Shown piece after piece: positions 46,350-55,983 of a stretch of DNA of 64,000 nucleotides (position 1 is the stretch's first letter; the number at the start of each line of letters is the position of its first letter). The notes beneath the pieces are model-generated. The model ran no database searches, was not told where the DNA came from, and was given only the letters and a program-made list of their open reading frames with translations. Source of the DNA: Roseobacter litoralis Och 149 (GTDB taxonomy: Bacteria; Pseudomonadota; Alphaproteobacteria; Rhodobacterales; Rhodobacteraceae); assembly GCF_000154785.2 (NCBI RefSeq), contig NC_015730.1:3801001-3865000 (forward strand). The letters are read 5' to 3'. The position numbers and the translations under genes were made by a program.

Positions 46350-47650
46350 TGCTGCGCCGCCAGCCAACCGCGCCCGCTGTTTTCCTGGTCAGTATTTATC
46401 GCGCCATCGCGGCGCTGCTGGTGAAATTTTCCGTCTTTCATGATCGCTTTGAAATGCGCGGGATCGGTAAGGATCGCTATATCGTCCAGGGGATCACCGT
46501 CGATCAAGAGCAGGTCAGCCAGAAACCCCTCACGGATCTGACCCAGTTCATCCGGTCGGTTCATGGCGCGCGCACCGATCATCGTGGCCGCGTGAAGCGT
46601 CTCGGCAGGGCTGAAGCCATAGTGCTCGACAAAGTAAACGAGGTCATTGGCATTGGTGCCCTGCGGATTAACCGCAAAGCCGTAATCCCCGCCGATCACG
46701 ATCGGAATATTGCGTTTGCGCATTTCCGCATGGGTCCAGCAGTTATCGTCGTAGAGTTTTTTCAACTCGTCAATCTGGGGCTGCAGCGCGGGATCGTCAG
46801 CACTTTGCAGCGCTTCGATAGATTTGATTATCACGCCAATGGCAGGTCCCGTCAGCACCCAGTCCTTGGCCGCTTCCAGCATATCCAGAGCCTCTTCGTC
46901 CGCATGATCGCAGTGATAAATCATGTCGACACGATTGCGCACAGCCCGTTTGATTGAATCCGCCGCACGACAATGGGCCGCCACGCGCTTGCCGTGGGCA
47001 TGGGCCGTCTCAACCGCGACCCGGACTTCGTTTTCGGCCATCACGGTAGAAAACGAATCCGCATTCGGCATGAACACATCACCCGAGATGTTCAGTTTAA
47101 TGTTGTCTACGCCCTCGCGGATACAGAGCCGCACCGCCGATACGACCTCATCCTCACCATCGACGACCATGCCGAAAGTATGAAGTTTGACATGCATCTT
47201 GTTGGCATCCCCAAGACCGCTGGTCACCGTGATTTCCGGACTGGCGGCGCGCAGGCGCGGCCCCGGGATCCGCCCGGCCTCGATTTCGTCACGGATGACG
47301 GCATCAAGGCGAACCTTGGCAGAGGCGGCGCTGTTGACGCTGGTAAAGCCCGCATCAAGCAGTTTGAGCGCGTTGTGCATCGTCGCCAGCGTGTGCTCTT
47401 CCACACCGATGACCGCGAGGTCCATCAGATCTGCCTGATCGATAAAAGAGATGTGCCCGTGACCCTCGATCAGCCCCGGCATCAGAAAGGCTCCGCCCGC
47501 ATCAATTACTTCGTCAGCCTCCTGCGCGACCGCATCCGACCCTTTCATCACCTGCGCAATGCGGTTTCCACGAAGACGCAGGTGACCGGGAAAGGGCTTG
47601 GCGCCGGAGCCATCAAAGATCATGGCGTTGCAGATGAGGGTTTCTCGCAT
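46346..47650 (-). CDS. Amidohydrolase family protein (prolidase/imidazolonepropionase-like)
   Basis: A 434-residue metal-dependent hydrolase. Motifs: PGLIEGHGHIS (H-x-H metal site), KLNISGD, VAAHCRA, IYHCDHAD and the catalytic Asp in VIGGDYGF. ATG chosen because CCGGAG lies 6 bases upstream; the longer in-frame reading has no site. It precedes the HpcH/HpaI aldolase gene with a 4-bp overlap, suggesting successive steps in breakdown of a small cyclic amide or lactam-like compound, an inference. Confidence 0.88.
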   Translation of the reverse strand: MRETLICNAMIFDGSGAKPFPGHLRLRGNRIAQVMKGSDAVAQEADEVIDAGGAFLMPGLIEGHGHISFIDQADLMDLAVIGVEEHTLATMHNALKLLDAGFTSVNSAASAKVRLDAVIRDEIEAGRIPGPRLRAASPEITVTSGLGDANKMHVKLHTFGMVVDGEDEVVSAVRLCIREGVDNIKLNISGDVFMPNADSFSTVMAENEVRVAVETAHAHGKRVAAHCRAADSIKRAVRNRVDMIYHCDHADEEALDMLEAAKDWVLTGPAIGVIIKSIEALQSADDPALQPQIDELKKLYDDNCWTHAEMRKRNIPIVIGGDYGFAVNPQGTNANDLVYFVEHYGFSPAETLHAATMIGARAMNRPDELGQIREGFLADLLLIDGDPLDDIAILTDPAHFKAIMKDGKFHQQRRDGAINTDQENSGRGWLAAQQ

Positions 47651-48434
47651 ATCAATCTCCGGTCCTCGAATTTTCAGCCTGCACGAGATACGGCTCGCTG
47701 CGCCATGTTTAACAAACCCGTCCGGAGGCCACCCGTCAAGACGCGGTTGCGAATGACGTTCCACACCTTGATGGACGGAACGAAGTCACGTTCAGACACC
47801 GATACAGGCTGTGCTCATCGGCGCTGAGGTTTCCTGAGCAAGACGGCGGGACACATAGGATGTCGCGAGAAGGATCTGACAGCATAGTGCCCCTTTGCGT
47901 CGCAACATGCGACAGCAACGGTTCGACTGGTCACAGCGTGAAACGCTGAATGAACAGCGCAGGCATGGCTACATTCCGGTGACGCCGATCATCCTCTTGC
48001 GAGGCACGTCCCTATTGCGAACTTGCCGTTATTTACTACGGCTGCTCTTTACATATTGAACGTCATTCCAAATGGGGAACGACATATGTCGATCGAAAAA
48101 TAGCTGATTACCATCAAGGTTATGAAAGCCCTGCAAGAATGCCGTCATCGCTTTTGTTCACCGATTGGAGGCGCCCGCAGGCTTGGCCCTCGTGCTTGTG
48201 ATCGGGTTCGCAGGCCCCGAGAGTTACGAATAATCGCTTTGACTATCGTGCCTTCAAACCTGAATACATCTTGGCGCCCCACAGTACTGCGGCACCCCTC
48301 CAGTTCTTCTGGTCTTACGTAGATCTGACTATCTGTTTGCCGTGATCGCTCCACTCGCTCTCCAGCAGTCTCGACCCCGTTTCGAATGCCGTGACAGAGC
48401 CTTGAGATACGCCTGACACGGCCTGCGATCCGGC
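47651..48434. other. Intergenic region with no recognisable gene
   Basis: A stretch of about 780 bp between the amidohydrolase and galE. Reading frames are short and of unusual composition on both strands, with no motif I recognise. It may contain a decayed gene. The promoter of the amidohydrolase operon should be at its left end. Nothing firmer can be said. Confidence 0.5.
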
Positions 48435-49442
48435 TCAGTCGAACCCCATGGGGTTCTTTTGTTGCCAGTTCCACGCGTCCCGGCACATATCCGCGAGCTC
48501 CAACCTGGCCTGCCAGCCGGTCAAGGTTCTTGCGTAGGACGGGTTGGCATAACAGGCTGCGACATCACCGGGGCGGCGGTCCGTAATCTCATATGGGATG
48601 CGCACTTTGTTAACCGTTTCGAATGTCTGGATGATATCGAGCACCGAGTACCCTTTGCCCGTCCCCAAATTCATCGCCGTGCACCCGGTGTCATCCAGAA
48701 GCTTCATTGCGCTGACATGACCATCGGCAAGGTCACAAACGTGAATGAAGTCACGGACGCCCGTGCCATCTGGCGTATCATAATCGCCCCCGAATACGGA
48801 AAGCTGTTCCAACTGCCCAACAGCGACCTGTGTGACGTAAGGCATCAGATTGTTGGGAATGCCGCGCGGGTATTCGCCGATATCACCCGATTTATGCGCC
48901 CCCACCGGGTTGAAATACCGCAACAGAACGACGGACCATTCCGGATCGGACGCGGACAGCGCGCGCAGCATGTCCTCTACAGTGCGTTTCGTGTCACCGT
49001 ACACATTACAGGTTGAAAGCGGGTGCTCTTCATCGATGGGCAAATACTCCGGATTGCCATAAACCACCGCCGAAGAGGAAAAAATCAGCTTCTTACAGCC
49101 AGATTTGTTCATCGCATGCAAAAGCTGGACTGTCCCGCCGACGTTCTGGTCAAAGTATAAAACGGGGTCGGACTGACCTTCGCCTACCGATTTGCGGCCG
49201 GCAAAATGGATGACCGCATCGCAACTTTCGCGCATGAGAATGTCTGCGATCATGTCTGAATTACGCACATCAGCCTGATAAAACACAGGTTTCTGGCCCG
49301 TGAGCGCGTGCAACCGATCCAGCACCTGCGGGGAAGAGTTGTCAAAGGTATCAACGACAATCGGCTTGTGACCCGCATCGATCAGGCTTATGAAAGTATG
49401 CGATCCTATATATCCAGCCCCACCTGTGAGTAATATGTTCAA
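48435..49442 (-). CDS. galE: UDP-glucose 4-epimerase
   Basis: A 335-residue short-chain dehydrogenase-type epimerase interconverting UDP-glucose and UDP-galactose. NAD motif GGAGYIG at residues 7-13, SSSAVVYG, and the catalytic Tyr-x3-Lys in YGDTK; family motifs LRYFNPVGAH and GVRDFIHV. Start placed at a TTG (49442) that gives the usual MNILLTGG-like N-terminus with AGGGA upstream; no ATG fits without a 15-residue extension. Product supplies galactose for surface polysaccharide; a polysaccharide-type gene lies nearby on the other strand. Confidence 0.93.
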   Translation of the reverse strand: MNILLTGGAGYIGSHTFISLIDAGHKPIVVDTFDNSSPQVLDRLHALTGQKPVFYQADVRNSDMIADILMRESCDAVIHFAGRKSVGEGQSDPVLYFDQNVGGTVQLLHAMNKSGCKKLIFSSSAVVYGNPEYLPIDEEHPLSTCNVYGDTKRTVEDMLRALSASDPEWSVVLLRYFNPVGAHKSGDIGEYPRGIPNNLMPYVTQVAVGQLEQLSVFGGDYDTPDGTGVRDFIHVCDLADGHVSAMKLLDDTGCTAMNLGTGKGYSVLDIIQTFETVNKVRIPYEITDRRPGDVAACYANPSYARTLTGWQARLELADMCRDAWNWQQKNPMGFD

Positions 49443-49687
49443 AGCAGAGGTCCCTTTAATCGTCTGTGCTGCATTCCTGACTACCATGAACAGGCACGCG
49501 GTCGAAGGCCAGACAAAAGGTCGCCGTCTTGCTCTCTCATGCGTGCCCCCCTCGATAGCATTGCGTCAGGGCGACCAGCGGATGCCCCGATTTATGAACC
49601 GAGCCATATGACGTTTGCGCGACGTCACGCAGAGCTTTCTGGTGCGGATGGTTTATCAGCCCAAACGTTCATTCCGGGGATAACCTC

Positions 49688-50614
49688 GTGCGAAAATCTT
49701 GGGCGTTACATATGACACACAGGGACCACAACGCTCAGGCAGAGGGTGCATCTCGGATGGGCCCAAACATCAACGCTAGACGAAAACCAAAGCGCTTCCC
49801 GGCCGGAACTTTGTCGCGCATCATGTGTTACCTCGCACTGCGCCGTTCGGAATCCTCGCAACAGGCGGGCAAGGTGGATAAAGCGCTTGAAATCGTTACA
49901 CGCGCGCTGGGTCGTGACCGTGAAAATCCAAGGTTACGCAATGAACAAGCCCGTCTGAAGTTCGCGCTCATGCAGACGCGGCGCACGTCTTCACGGCTGG
50001 AACATATCCAGCGGGCTCAGACGATTGATATCACCAGCTTGTGCCAGTGCTTCTGGGATGCGGAAAAAGAACTGTCGCTGCTGGAATTGAAAATCGAAGG
50101 GGTCTTTGCCTGGCCGCTTGTCCGAATGAACGTTTTTTATGACGCAGCGCAGCGTCTCGGTCTCTACGATGCACCACACCCGAACCTGAAGCGGCAGAGA
50201 GAACAACCAACCACTGACCCATTGACTGCTGCTGCTCTCGAGCGGTGCGCGAAGGTCGCCGGTGATAATGCGGTTTCGGCGCGGCAACAGTTTGACAAGA
50301 CCATCGCCGTGATCATGAACGCACGCAAGTTAAAGGGCGAGGATACATATACCAAGGCCCTCAGAGGGGAAGCAGGCGCGCAAGCGTTGCTTCTGGACTC
50401 CCACAGTGGAGCGGATGTTATGGCGGGTGCGATAGATTTCGACGCGCTGCTGACCGAGTTCAAGCGATACAGGATAAACTCTCTTGATTTGGTGATCGAG
50501 GCAAACGCGTTGGAAACACTGGACAACCTGCGAGAGTTCTTTGAACGCCGTCTGGGGTTGGAAATCGGTGATTTATCCACAGCGCTCCGGCGCAATGGAG
50601 CTGTCCCGTTTTAG
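49688..50614 (+). pseudogene. Polysaccharide-biosynthesis-type protein truncated by an IS3 element
   Basis: 308 codons readable, beginning at a GTG (49688) or a later ATG (49712/49757). The first half has a TPR-like helix pair (SQQAGKVDKALEIVTRAL). The middle contains FWDAEKELSLLELKIEGVFAWPLVRM followed by GLYDAPHP, a pattern I associate with capsule or surface-polysaccharide proteins. The reading frame crosses the left terminal repeat of the IS3 element at 50602, and its last three codons and stop come from the IS. The original C-terminus is lost or lies elsewhere. Confidence 0.65.
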
Positions 50615-50633
50615 TGCCGCCCCTAGTGCTCGT

Positions 50634-51535
50634 TTAAGCCACCTTCCGTTCGAATGCGACAGGGCTTTTCCATCCCAGTGCTGAGTGACGGCGGCGTGGA
50701 CTGTAGAAGCCGTTGATGTATTCAAAGATTGCCATCTCAGCGTGCCGCCTGGTTTCCCATGACCGCCGCCAGATCAGCTCGGCCTTGATGGTTTTGAAGA
50801 ACGTCTCGACAGCCGCATTGTCGTAGCAATTGCCCTTCCCAGGCATCGACACCTTGAACCCATGTTGGCGCAGAATCTTTTGATAGTCGTGAGAACAATA
50901 TTGGCTACCGCGATCCGTGTGATGGATGCAGCCCTTTGGTGGCGCACGGAATACGATGGCCATGTTCAACGCCCGTATCGCTAGATCACGCTTCATGCGG
51001 TTACTGACGGCCCAGCCGATGACACGGCGAGAATGCAGGTCCAAGATCACAGCCAGATACACCCAGCCTTCACGGGTCCAGACATAGCTGATGTCGCCCG
51101 CCCATTTCTGGTTTGGCGCATCTGCCGCGCAGTCACGATCCAGTAGGTTCGGTGCTATATTGAACTTATGATCTCTATCCGTCGTGACCTTGTGTTTGCG
51201 TGTTCTGACCACTGATATGCCGTTCTGGCGCATCCACTGCCCGACAGGCGATTTGGCAAAGCCAAATCTGCCGAGAGGGGGCGGCCAACACGGCGGTGAC
51301 CGATATCCAGGCCAATCTCTTTCAACTCCTCAGTCATGCGCGGCCTGCCATAGCTGCCAAGGCTCAGACGAGATTGTTCTTTGATGTGCGCCAGCGTGAC
51401 CAAATCAGACCGCTGTCTGCGACTGGCTGGCCGGCTTCGAAATGCGCGTAGCCCGCGTGTGCTGACGCCAACGACATCACACAGCCGATTGGTGGGGAAG
51501 CTCTCGCTGTGTTCTTCAATGAACCTAAATCTCAT
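50634..51535 (-). pseudogene. IS3-family transposase orfB, frame disrupted
   Basis: Two frames together make one transposase. Codons 51535-51282 encode the N-terminal helix-turn-helix part (RFRFIEEHSE to GHRRVGR). From 51233 down the other frame resumes with MRQNGISVVRTRKHK and runs through the rve integrase core, with WAGDISYVWT, ILDLHSRRVIGW, HTDRGSQY and the Glu in DNAAVETFFKTIKAE (DDE triad). Between them lies a palindromic insert at 51234-51281 that shifts the frame. The catalytic domain is otherwise intact and ends in the usual RRRHSALGWKSP. Confidence 0.9.
51234..51281 (-). repeat. Palindromic mini-insert in IS3 orfB (copy H1)
   Basis: 48 bp including a perfect stem gatttggc/gccaaatc (51250-51257 and 51261-51268, loop aaa). 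Read on the minus strand it begins ccccctctcggcag and ends cctgtcgggcagtgg. It separates the two frames of orfB and is nearly identical to 60601-60645 in an unrelated transposase. Its presence in both makes a recurrent insertion element the best reading. Confidence 0.8.
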
Positions 51536-51807
51536 TGCTTTAGGCCCGCGAAGAACTGGGTGGCCTTTTTTAAGATCTCCCTCTCCTCCTTGAGAATACG
51601 GTTCTCGCGGCGCAGCCGGTCATTCTCTTGAACGAGGCTCATATCCTCTTTTGACACCACATCCGTGTCTCGATGCGCTGTGATCCACTTGTTCAGTGTG
51701 GACATACCTACACCCAGATCGTCAGCCACCTGTTTGCGTGTCAGCCCACTGGTCAGCGCGATACGCACCGCATCTTGGCGAAATTCGTCCGTCCGTTTCA
51801 GTCCCAT
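51532..51807 (-). CDS. IS3-family transposase orfA
   Basis: A 91-residue protein with an N-terminal helix-turn-helix (FRQDAVRIALTSGLTRKQVADDLGV) and a C-terminal leucine-zipper-like coiled coil (ENDRLRRENRILKEEREILKKA). This is the standard InsE/OrfA of IS3 elements. It overlaps orfB by 4 bases; IS3 elements make the active OrfAB by a -1 frameshift in this overlap. Because orfB is interrupted, only OrfA is likely to be produced intact. Confidence 0.92.
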   Translation of the reverse strand: MGLKRTDEFRQDAVRIALTSGLTRKQVADDLGVGMSTLNKWITAHRDTDVVSKEDMSLVQENDRLRRENRILKEEREILKKATQFFAGLKQ

Positions 51808-52064
51808 AGTCAGTCTCCTTTGTTGCAGTAAATGCTATCAAAGGGGCGGCATCAAACCGCGACAGGTCCACTGCGCAGCGGAGGTCTCTTTAAGGCCGGT
51901 TGTGTTGAGAAAGCTCAAATACGCGGGAGGCTCGAGTTTTCCGCAAACAGACTAACCTCAAACCGGAAACTGTTCAGCAGGCAGATAACTAATGGTAGCG
52001 AGTTCTAGCCTTTGCTACTATTTTCCGCCAGTTTTGGTCTGCTGTCAGACGGCCCCGAAGACTC

Positions 52065-53537
52065 CTAAATTGGCGGCATCGTCGACATGTGGACACTCAG
52101 CGTCGCCACTGCCCAATCATAGAGTGGTGGTAATGCCTGACTGCACGCCGTTGAATTTCCAGTTGCCTGACACTGGGCCAGCAAAGGGGTATTGATGAAC
52201 GAACTTCGCCTCAATGCAGCAACTCCGAAATAGTGCGGTCCCCGGCCAATGTGGGAAACAAACCCGTAGTTCTGATACATGTTCGCGTGGTCTACAGGGA
52301 CTGTGGGCCCGGCGACACCTTTTCTATTGGCCATAAAACCGTCTGGCCGGGAAAGAGGGTAACTATACGTGAAATTTGGATCAAATACATTCGGCCCGAT
52401 TGCAAAACCCAAGTCACTTTCAAGCTGAAGGGAGAAATTCTGAATTGAAAACTGAAAGTTTGCGTCTCCCGATGCATCGTAAGATCTGATCCAAATAGCG
52501 ACCCCGTTTCCCACCGTGGCAGTGCAGCCTGAGCTAGAAGGACGAAGATCGCTTCCTTGTGGGAGGGGGATGACAGCACCCGAAACTAAATCCTCCCAAA
52601 CTTCGAACACCAGTTCGTTAAAATTTAGCGGCAATCCAAATCCGACAGCGTTTTGTAGTTGTTGCAATCCAAGCGGATCATCCACGGTCGCTGCGATCTC
52701 ATAGAATGTACTTTTGCGTGAGAGTGAGAGACTAAAATTACCACAATTTACAGTGTTGATTGTGGACTGCGGGCTCTGAACAGAAAACGAGAGGTTAGTC
52801 TCCGGGTTAACAGCTTGTCCGGCTGAAACGCTGCTCCAATTGCTCTGGTCCAACAGATAGCTGGCATTTACTGCCCAAACTATGCCCGTGGCTCCGCTTT
52901 TCAGACCCCCTGCACCGATAGCAACGACTCTACCTTGGTGGTCGAACACCGGCGCGCCAGAATGGCCGTGCGTCAAATTTCCATCTAGCCGCAGTATTGC
53001 TGTATCCAGCTCCCACGGACCATTTTGAGCAACAGTGTTCCTTTCCGCACTTGGTAAAAGGTCTCTCAATTTGGCTGGAGGTGGCTGATTGCCCGTTGTT
53101 ACGGTGAGTAGTTTGTCATCGGCGGTGGGAGCCCCCAGTGCAAAACCGACGACCGCGACTTGCGAATGCAACGGAGGGAAGGCATCGGTCAATGTTTGAA
53201 CAGTTGCGCCAGTAGGGCTATCCAGCTCTAATGCGATCAAGTCTTGTGCGCGAATTTCCCTAATCGGTCCGGCGCTAAAAGTTCCGTGGTTCTTGAACAC
53301 GATATTTATTGTATTGCACCCAGCCACGACATGTCTGGCGGTGATGACCTGTTTTGAGGTGGGCCAAACGAACGCGGTTCCAGAGCGGTCCTGACCATCG
53401 GTGCAGTTGGTAGCTACAACAAACCCAACATCGCTCCGCGCAGAGCTCAGCATCTGCGTTGAAGGCGATTGAGCCAAGAGCGGAAAGGCCCAAATACAAG
53501 TCAGAACAACGGTCAATCGCCCGAGTAAATCAAACAT
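52065..53537 (-). CDS. Secreted trypsin-like serine protease
   Basis: A 490-residue protein with an N-terminal signal peptide (LLA-Q) and a chymotrypsin-fold protease domain (about 35-235). The triad is H69 (TARHVVAG), D99 (AQDLIALEL) and S193 (GHSGAP). The remaining ~250 residues are a novel-looking beta-rich region with cysteines and no recognised domain. It is 1 bp downstream of a membrane-protein gene. Base composition appears less GC-rich than the flanking core genes, suggesting acquired DNA. Substrate unknown; could be a defence or effector protease, which is speculative. Confidence 0.82.
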   Translation of the reverse strand: MFDLLGRLTVVLTCIWAFPLLAQSPSTQMLSSARSDVGFVVATNCTDGQDRSGTAFVWPTSKQVITARHVVAGCNTINIVFKNHGTFSAGPIREIRAQDLIALELDSPTGATVQTLTDAFPPLHSQVAVVGFALGAPTADDKLLTVTTGNQPPPAKLRDLLPSAERNTVAQNGPWELDTAILRLDGNLTHGHSGAPVFDHQGRVVAIGAGGLKSGATGIVWAVNASYLLDQSNWSSVSAGQAVNPETNLSFSVQSPQSTINTVNCGNFSLSLSRKSTFYEIAATVDDPLGLQQLQNAVGFGLPLNFNELVFEVWEDLVSGAVIPLPQGSDLRPSSSGCTATVGNGVAIWIRSYDASGDANFQFSIQNFSLQLESDLGFAIGPNVFDPNFTYSYPLSRPDGFMANRKGVAGPTVPVDHANMYQNYGFVSHIGRGPHYFGVAALRRSSFINTPLLAQCQATGNSTACSQALPPLYDWAVATLSVHMSTMPPI

Positions 53538-53538
53538 A

Positions 53539-54189
53539 TCAGCTTACATCCTCGCAAAAGACATCGTAGATATAATCAGCAAACTTAGCTTGATCACTGT
53601 CACTTAATGACAAGCCAAAGCTTCCTGCGCGCTGCCACGGATCCTGAAACTTTGCCATGGCCTGAAGGCGAAGTTGCGGGCTTGCGTGAGCGCTCTCCAA
53701 GAGCGCATTACACTGAGCACTTGTAGCTGCGCTGAATGCAATCCCCCGGGTTTCCGGGCGGATGTCTTCTGGTTCAGGCGTCGATGACAAGCTCCCTGTG
53801 CGCAAGCCTGTCTTTTCAAAAATCGCGAGTTCAATTGCGCGCGCTTGGTCGCCGCTAGACAGAGTATACGATTCTACCGTTTGCTTGAACGAAGGCGCAA
53901 GCCAAGCATGGGTACGCGTCACAATACCCGACGGCAATCCGATCACAAACCCAATACAAAATGCCAATAGGCGAACATTCGGAACCGATGACTGAAGGGG
54001 CAGCTTGCCTCCGAGGCCGAAGAACGCTGCCAGTAAGGCAATCAACCCAGCGAGGAATTCCCCTGCCAATTGAGAGACCGACAAGCCAACGATGCCGCCG
54101 ACTAATAATCCAAGCGCCAAACCAGATAGGTAGTCCAACAGTCCGGGTTTCGGTTGCGGCTCATCGCAAGCTTGCGAGGATTCTGTCAT
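53539..54189 (-). CDS. Membrane protein partner of the protease
   Basis: A 216-residue protein with two to three hydrophobic segments (about 20-45, 46-62 and 72-90), the rest soluble. The C-terminal region includes an ARAIELAIFEKTGLRTG helix, a PEPEDIRPETR stretch and a helical end. No known family recognised. It lies directly upstream of the protease gene with a 1-bp gap, so the two are co-transcribed. A membrane anchor, sensor or regulator for the secreted protease is a plausible guess, unsupported by motif. Confidence 0.72.
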   Translation of the reverse strand: MTESSQACDEPQPKPGLLDYLSGLALGLLVGGIVGLSVSQLAGEFLAGLIALLAAFFGLGGKLPLQSSVPNVRLLAFCIGFVIGLPSGIVTRTHAWLAPSFKQTVESYTLSSGDQARAIELAIFEKTGLRTGSLSSTPEPEDIRPETRGIAFSAATSAQCNALLESAHASPQLRLQAMAKFQDPWQRAGSFGLSLSDSDQAKFADYIYDVFCEDVS

Positions 54190-54483
54190 TTTGAAGTTCC
54201 ATAAAAAAGATCTTGTCGGTTAACGAATGTGTAAAATCGCAAAGTAAATTCTGTGGTGCTGACCCAAAAGCTGAATGCAAGCAGCAATCAAATCAAGAAG
54301 AATCTTGACTTTACGCCCGCTCAAACTGCCAACTATCACTCAGGCCCGTAAATGATCTGGTCAGTGCGTCTTTTTGCTCAGCGCACTCGTTGATGACGAA
54401 ACGAAAGAAATTGAATCGAAAATACGAAGCAAAAACAATAATTTGAGCTACTGTCGGTGTCGTAGACACCCATCCTGAAACTG

Positions 54484-54612
54484 CACAACAAAACTGCTGA
54501 ACGGACGATGCGATCCGTCGTCGTAACTACCTGTTTGTTGGATCACAGACCGGCGGCCGTGCCGCCGCTATCGCTTAAACCCTGATCGAAACCGCCAAGC
54601 TGATCGGTATCG
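54484..54612 (+). pseudogene. IS66-family transposase C-terminal remnant
   Basis: The reading NKTAERTM, then after a frameshift RRNYLFVGSQTGGRAAAIA-stop-TLIETAKLIGI, matches the conserved C-terminal part of IS66 transposases (RNYLFAGSD..., TLIETAKLN). It contains an in-frame stop and lacks the rest of the gene. An inverted repeat ggtgtc-gta-gacacc at 54456-54470 lies just upstream. It marks a past insertion. Confidence 0.75.
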
Positions 54613-54763
54613 CCCCTCAAGCTTGACCGAACAAGTCTCACATGCACTTATAGATGCCCGCAAGCGGTGGCCTGCATTTTTCGAAGATGTGGTGGTCAAG
54701 TCTGAGGCTGGATCAGGATCGGCTTCGGGTGGGTGTGATAGGGCTGCTGTGGTTGCCAAAAAG

Positions 54764-55564
54764 TCAGATTGTAAGCACCAAGGGGCAGTGATCCGAAACC
54801 TCTGGGTTGTAGACTACATTGAATTCTTGCACCGCATCGGCGTCACTGATCAACATGTAGTCCGCGAATTTGCCAGACTTTTTGTATTGTGTATTTCGCG
54901 TACTGGTGAAGCCGCGACCGGTCACCAGCTCTGACAGACCAGCCGCCCCAAGAATTTCAAGCGTTTCACTGTGCGGTTCAACGTTGAAGTCGCCACAGAC
55001 GATCCTCAGGTCGCCCGGTTCAGAGATGTGCCGTGACAGCGCAAGAAGCCGCTGCGCCTGTTCCGCCCGCTCGGGTGTGTCCATCTTTCCATTCAGATCG
55101 CGCAACCCATGCATATGGGTGACACTGATGCAGCGATCCGAGTTGTAGTCATAAACCCGGATGCCATGGGCGCTCCGTGATCGAGGATGATCACCGTACC
55201 CGACAGGCGAATAGCCCTTGTGCACAAACCCCTGAACCTGCCCGATGATCGGAATCGACTTATGCACGAATGTGGCCAACCCCCATTGGGAGGGGAACGA
55301 CTGGTCTTCGTCCCAGAGCACGCCCTGCGCGGCGGGACAGAAGGTTGCTGTGTGTTCCGGCAAGGCTCTGGCAACGTCACGAAAGAAGTTTGCCCGTTGG
55401 GGCAGGATGTGATCCCCATCGCGGTATGTCAGCCAGTCTTTTTCAGAAATGGGGCTGTGGACGACTTCTTGCAGGCAGAGCACGTCAGGTGCAGATTCTG
55501 CGACATAGGGAACCAACGCTTCGTGAAGCTTACCACCCCACCCATTCAAGCACATGATTTCCAC
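54764..55564 (-). CDS. Endonuclease/exonuclease/phosphatase (EEP) family protein
   Basis: A 266-residue protein with the EEP/DNase I-like fold. Motifs: the metal Glu in LCLQEVV, HMHGLRD, GDFNVEP with catalytic Asp and Asn, and the terminal SDHCPL with Asp and His. The family includes nucleases and phosphodiesterases acting on lipids or inositol phosphates; substrate is not predictable. No signal peptide. It is preceded on the opposite strand by a truncated LysR gene. Confidence 0.85.
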   Translation of the reverse strand: MEIMCLNGWGGKLHEALVPYVAESAPDVLCLQEVVHSPISEKDWLTYRDGDHILPQRANFFRDVARALPEHTATFCPAAQGVLWDEDQSFPSQWGLATFVHKSIPIIGQVQGFVHKGYSPVGYGDHPRSRSAHGIRVYDYNSDRCISVTHMHGLRDLNGKMDTPERAEQAQRLLALSRHISEPGDLRIVCGDFNVEPHSETLEILGAAGLSELVTGRGFTSTRNTQYKKSGKFADYMLISDADAVQEFNVVYNPEVSDHCPLVLTI

Positions 55565-55761
55565 AGTTTCACCCCTATTAAATTACCAGATGAAAGGTTT
55601 GCAGGATTTTAAATCATCCGCAATGCGGGTTCTTAATTGGTTGTAATTGCATCCTTACGGTCCAATCCGAACCGGGCCCTGGCGGCAAATACAGAAAGGC
55701 GGTGCAGCGAGATTTTGAAGGTGTAGAACGTAAGCTAGAGCGATGGGAGAACAAAGAGCAT

Positions 55762-55983
55762 ATGATGAAATTTCGACACCTAAGATACTTTGTCGCTGTC
55801 GCGGAAGAGCTGAATTTCACACATGCAGCTGAGCGGCTGAATATGGCGCAGCCTCCCTTGAGCCAACAGACCAAACAGATGGAAGATGATCTGGGTACAA
55901 TCCTGATTGAACGGGGAAGCAGGCCAATGCGCCTCACCCGAGCAGGTGGGGCCATGCTGGAGCATGCAACACGGATATGGTGA
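55762..55983 (+). pseudogene. Truncated LysR-family regulator
   Basis: 73 codons containing only the LysR helix-turn-helix (MMKFRHLRYFVAVAEEL to SQQTKQMEDDLG) and the start of the linker (RLTRAGGAMLEHATRIW). The 200-residue effector domain is absent. The stop lies where a degraded IS6-type transposase begins, suggesting loss by insertion. It is divergent from the EEP gene, which it may once have controlled. A DNA-binding fragment could still be made. Confidence 0.82.

Larger units (their letters stand above)
50602..51864 (-). mobile_element. IS3-family insertion sequence (degenerate)
   Basis: About 1263 bp bounded by 23-bp imperfect inverted repeats, 50602-50624 and 51842-51864, which match at 19 of 23 positions and begin tgtc. 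It carries the two IS3 genes orfA (51532-51807) and orfB (50634-51535) on the minus strand. No matching target duplication is seen (left flank ...gagc, right flank ggtc...), hinting at rearrangement after insertion. orfB is broken by a 48-bp palindromic insert, so the copy is probably inactive by itself. Confidence 0.9.
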
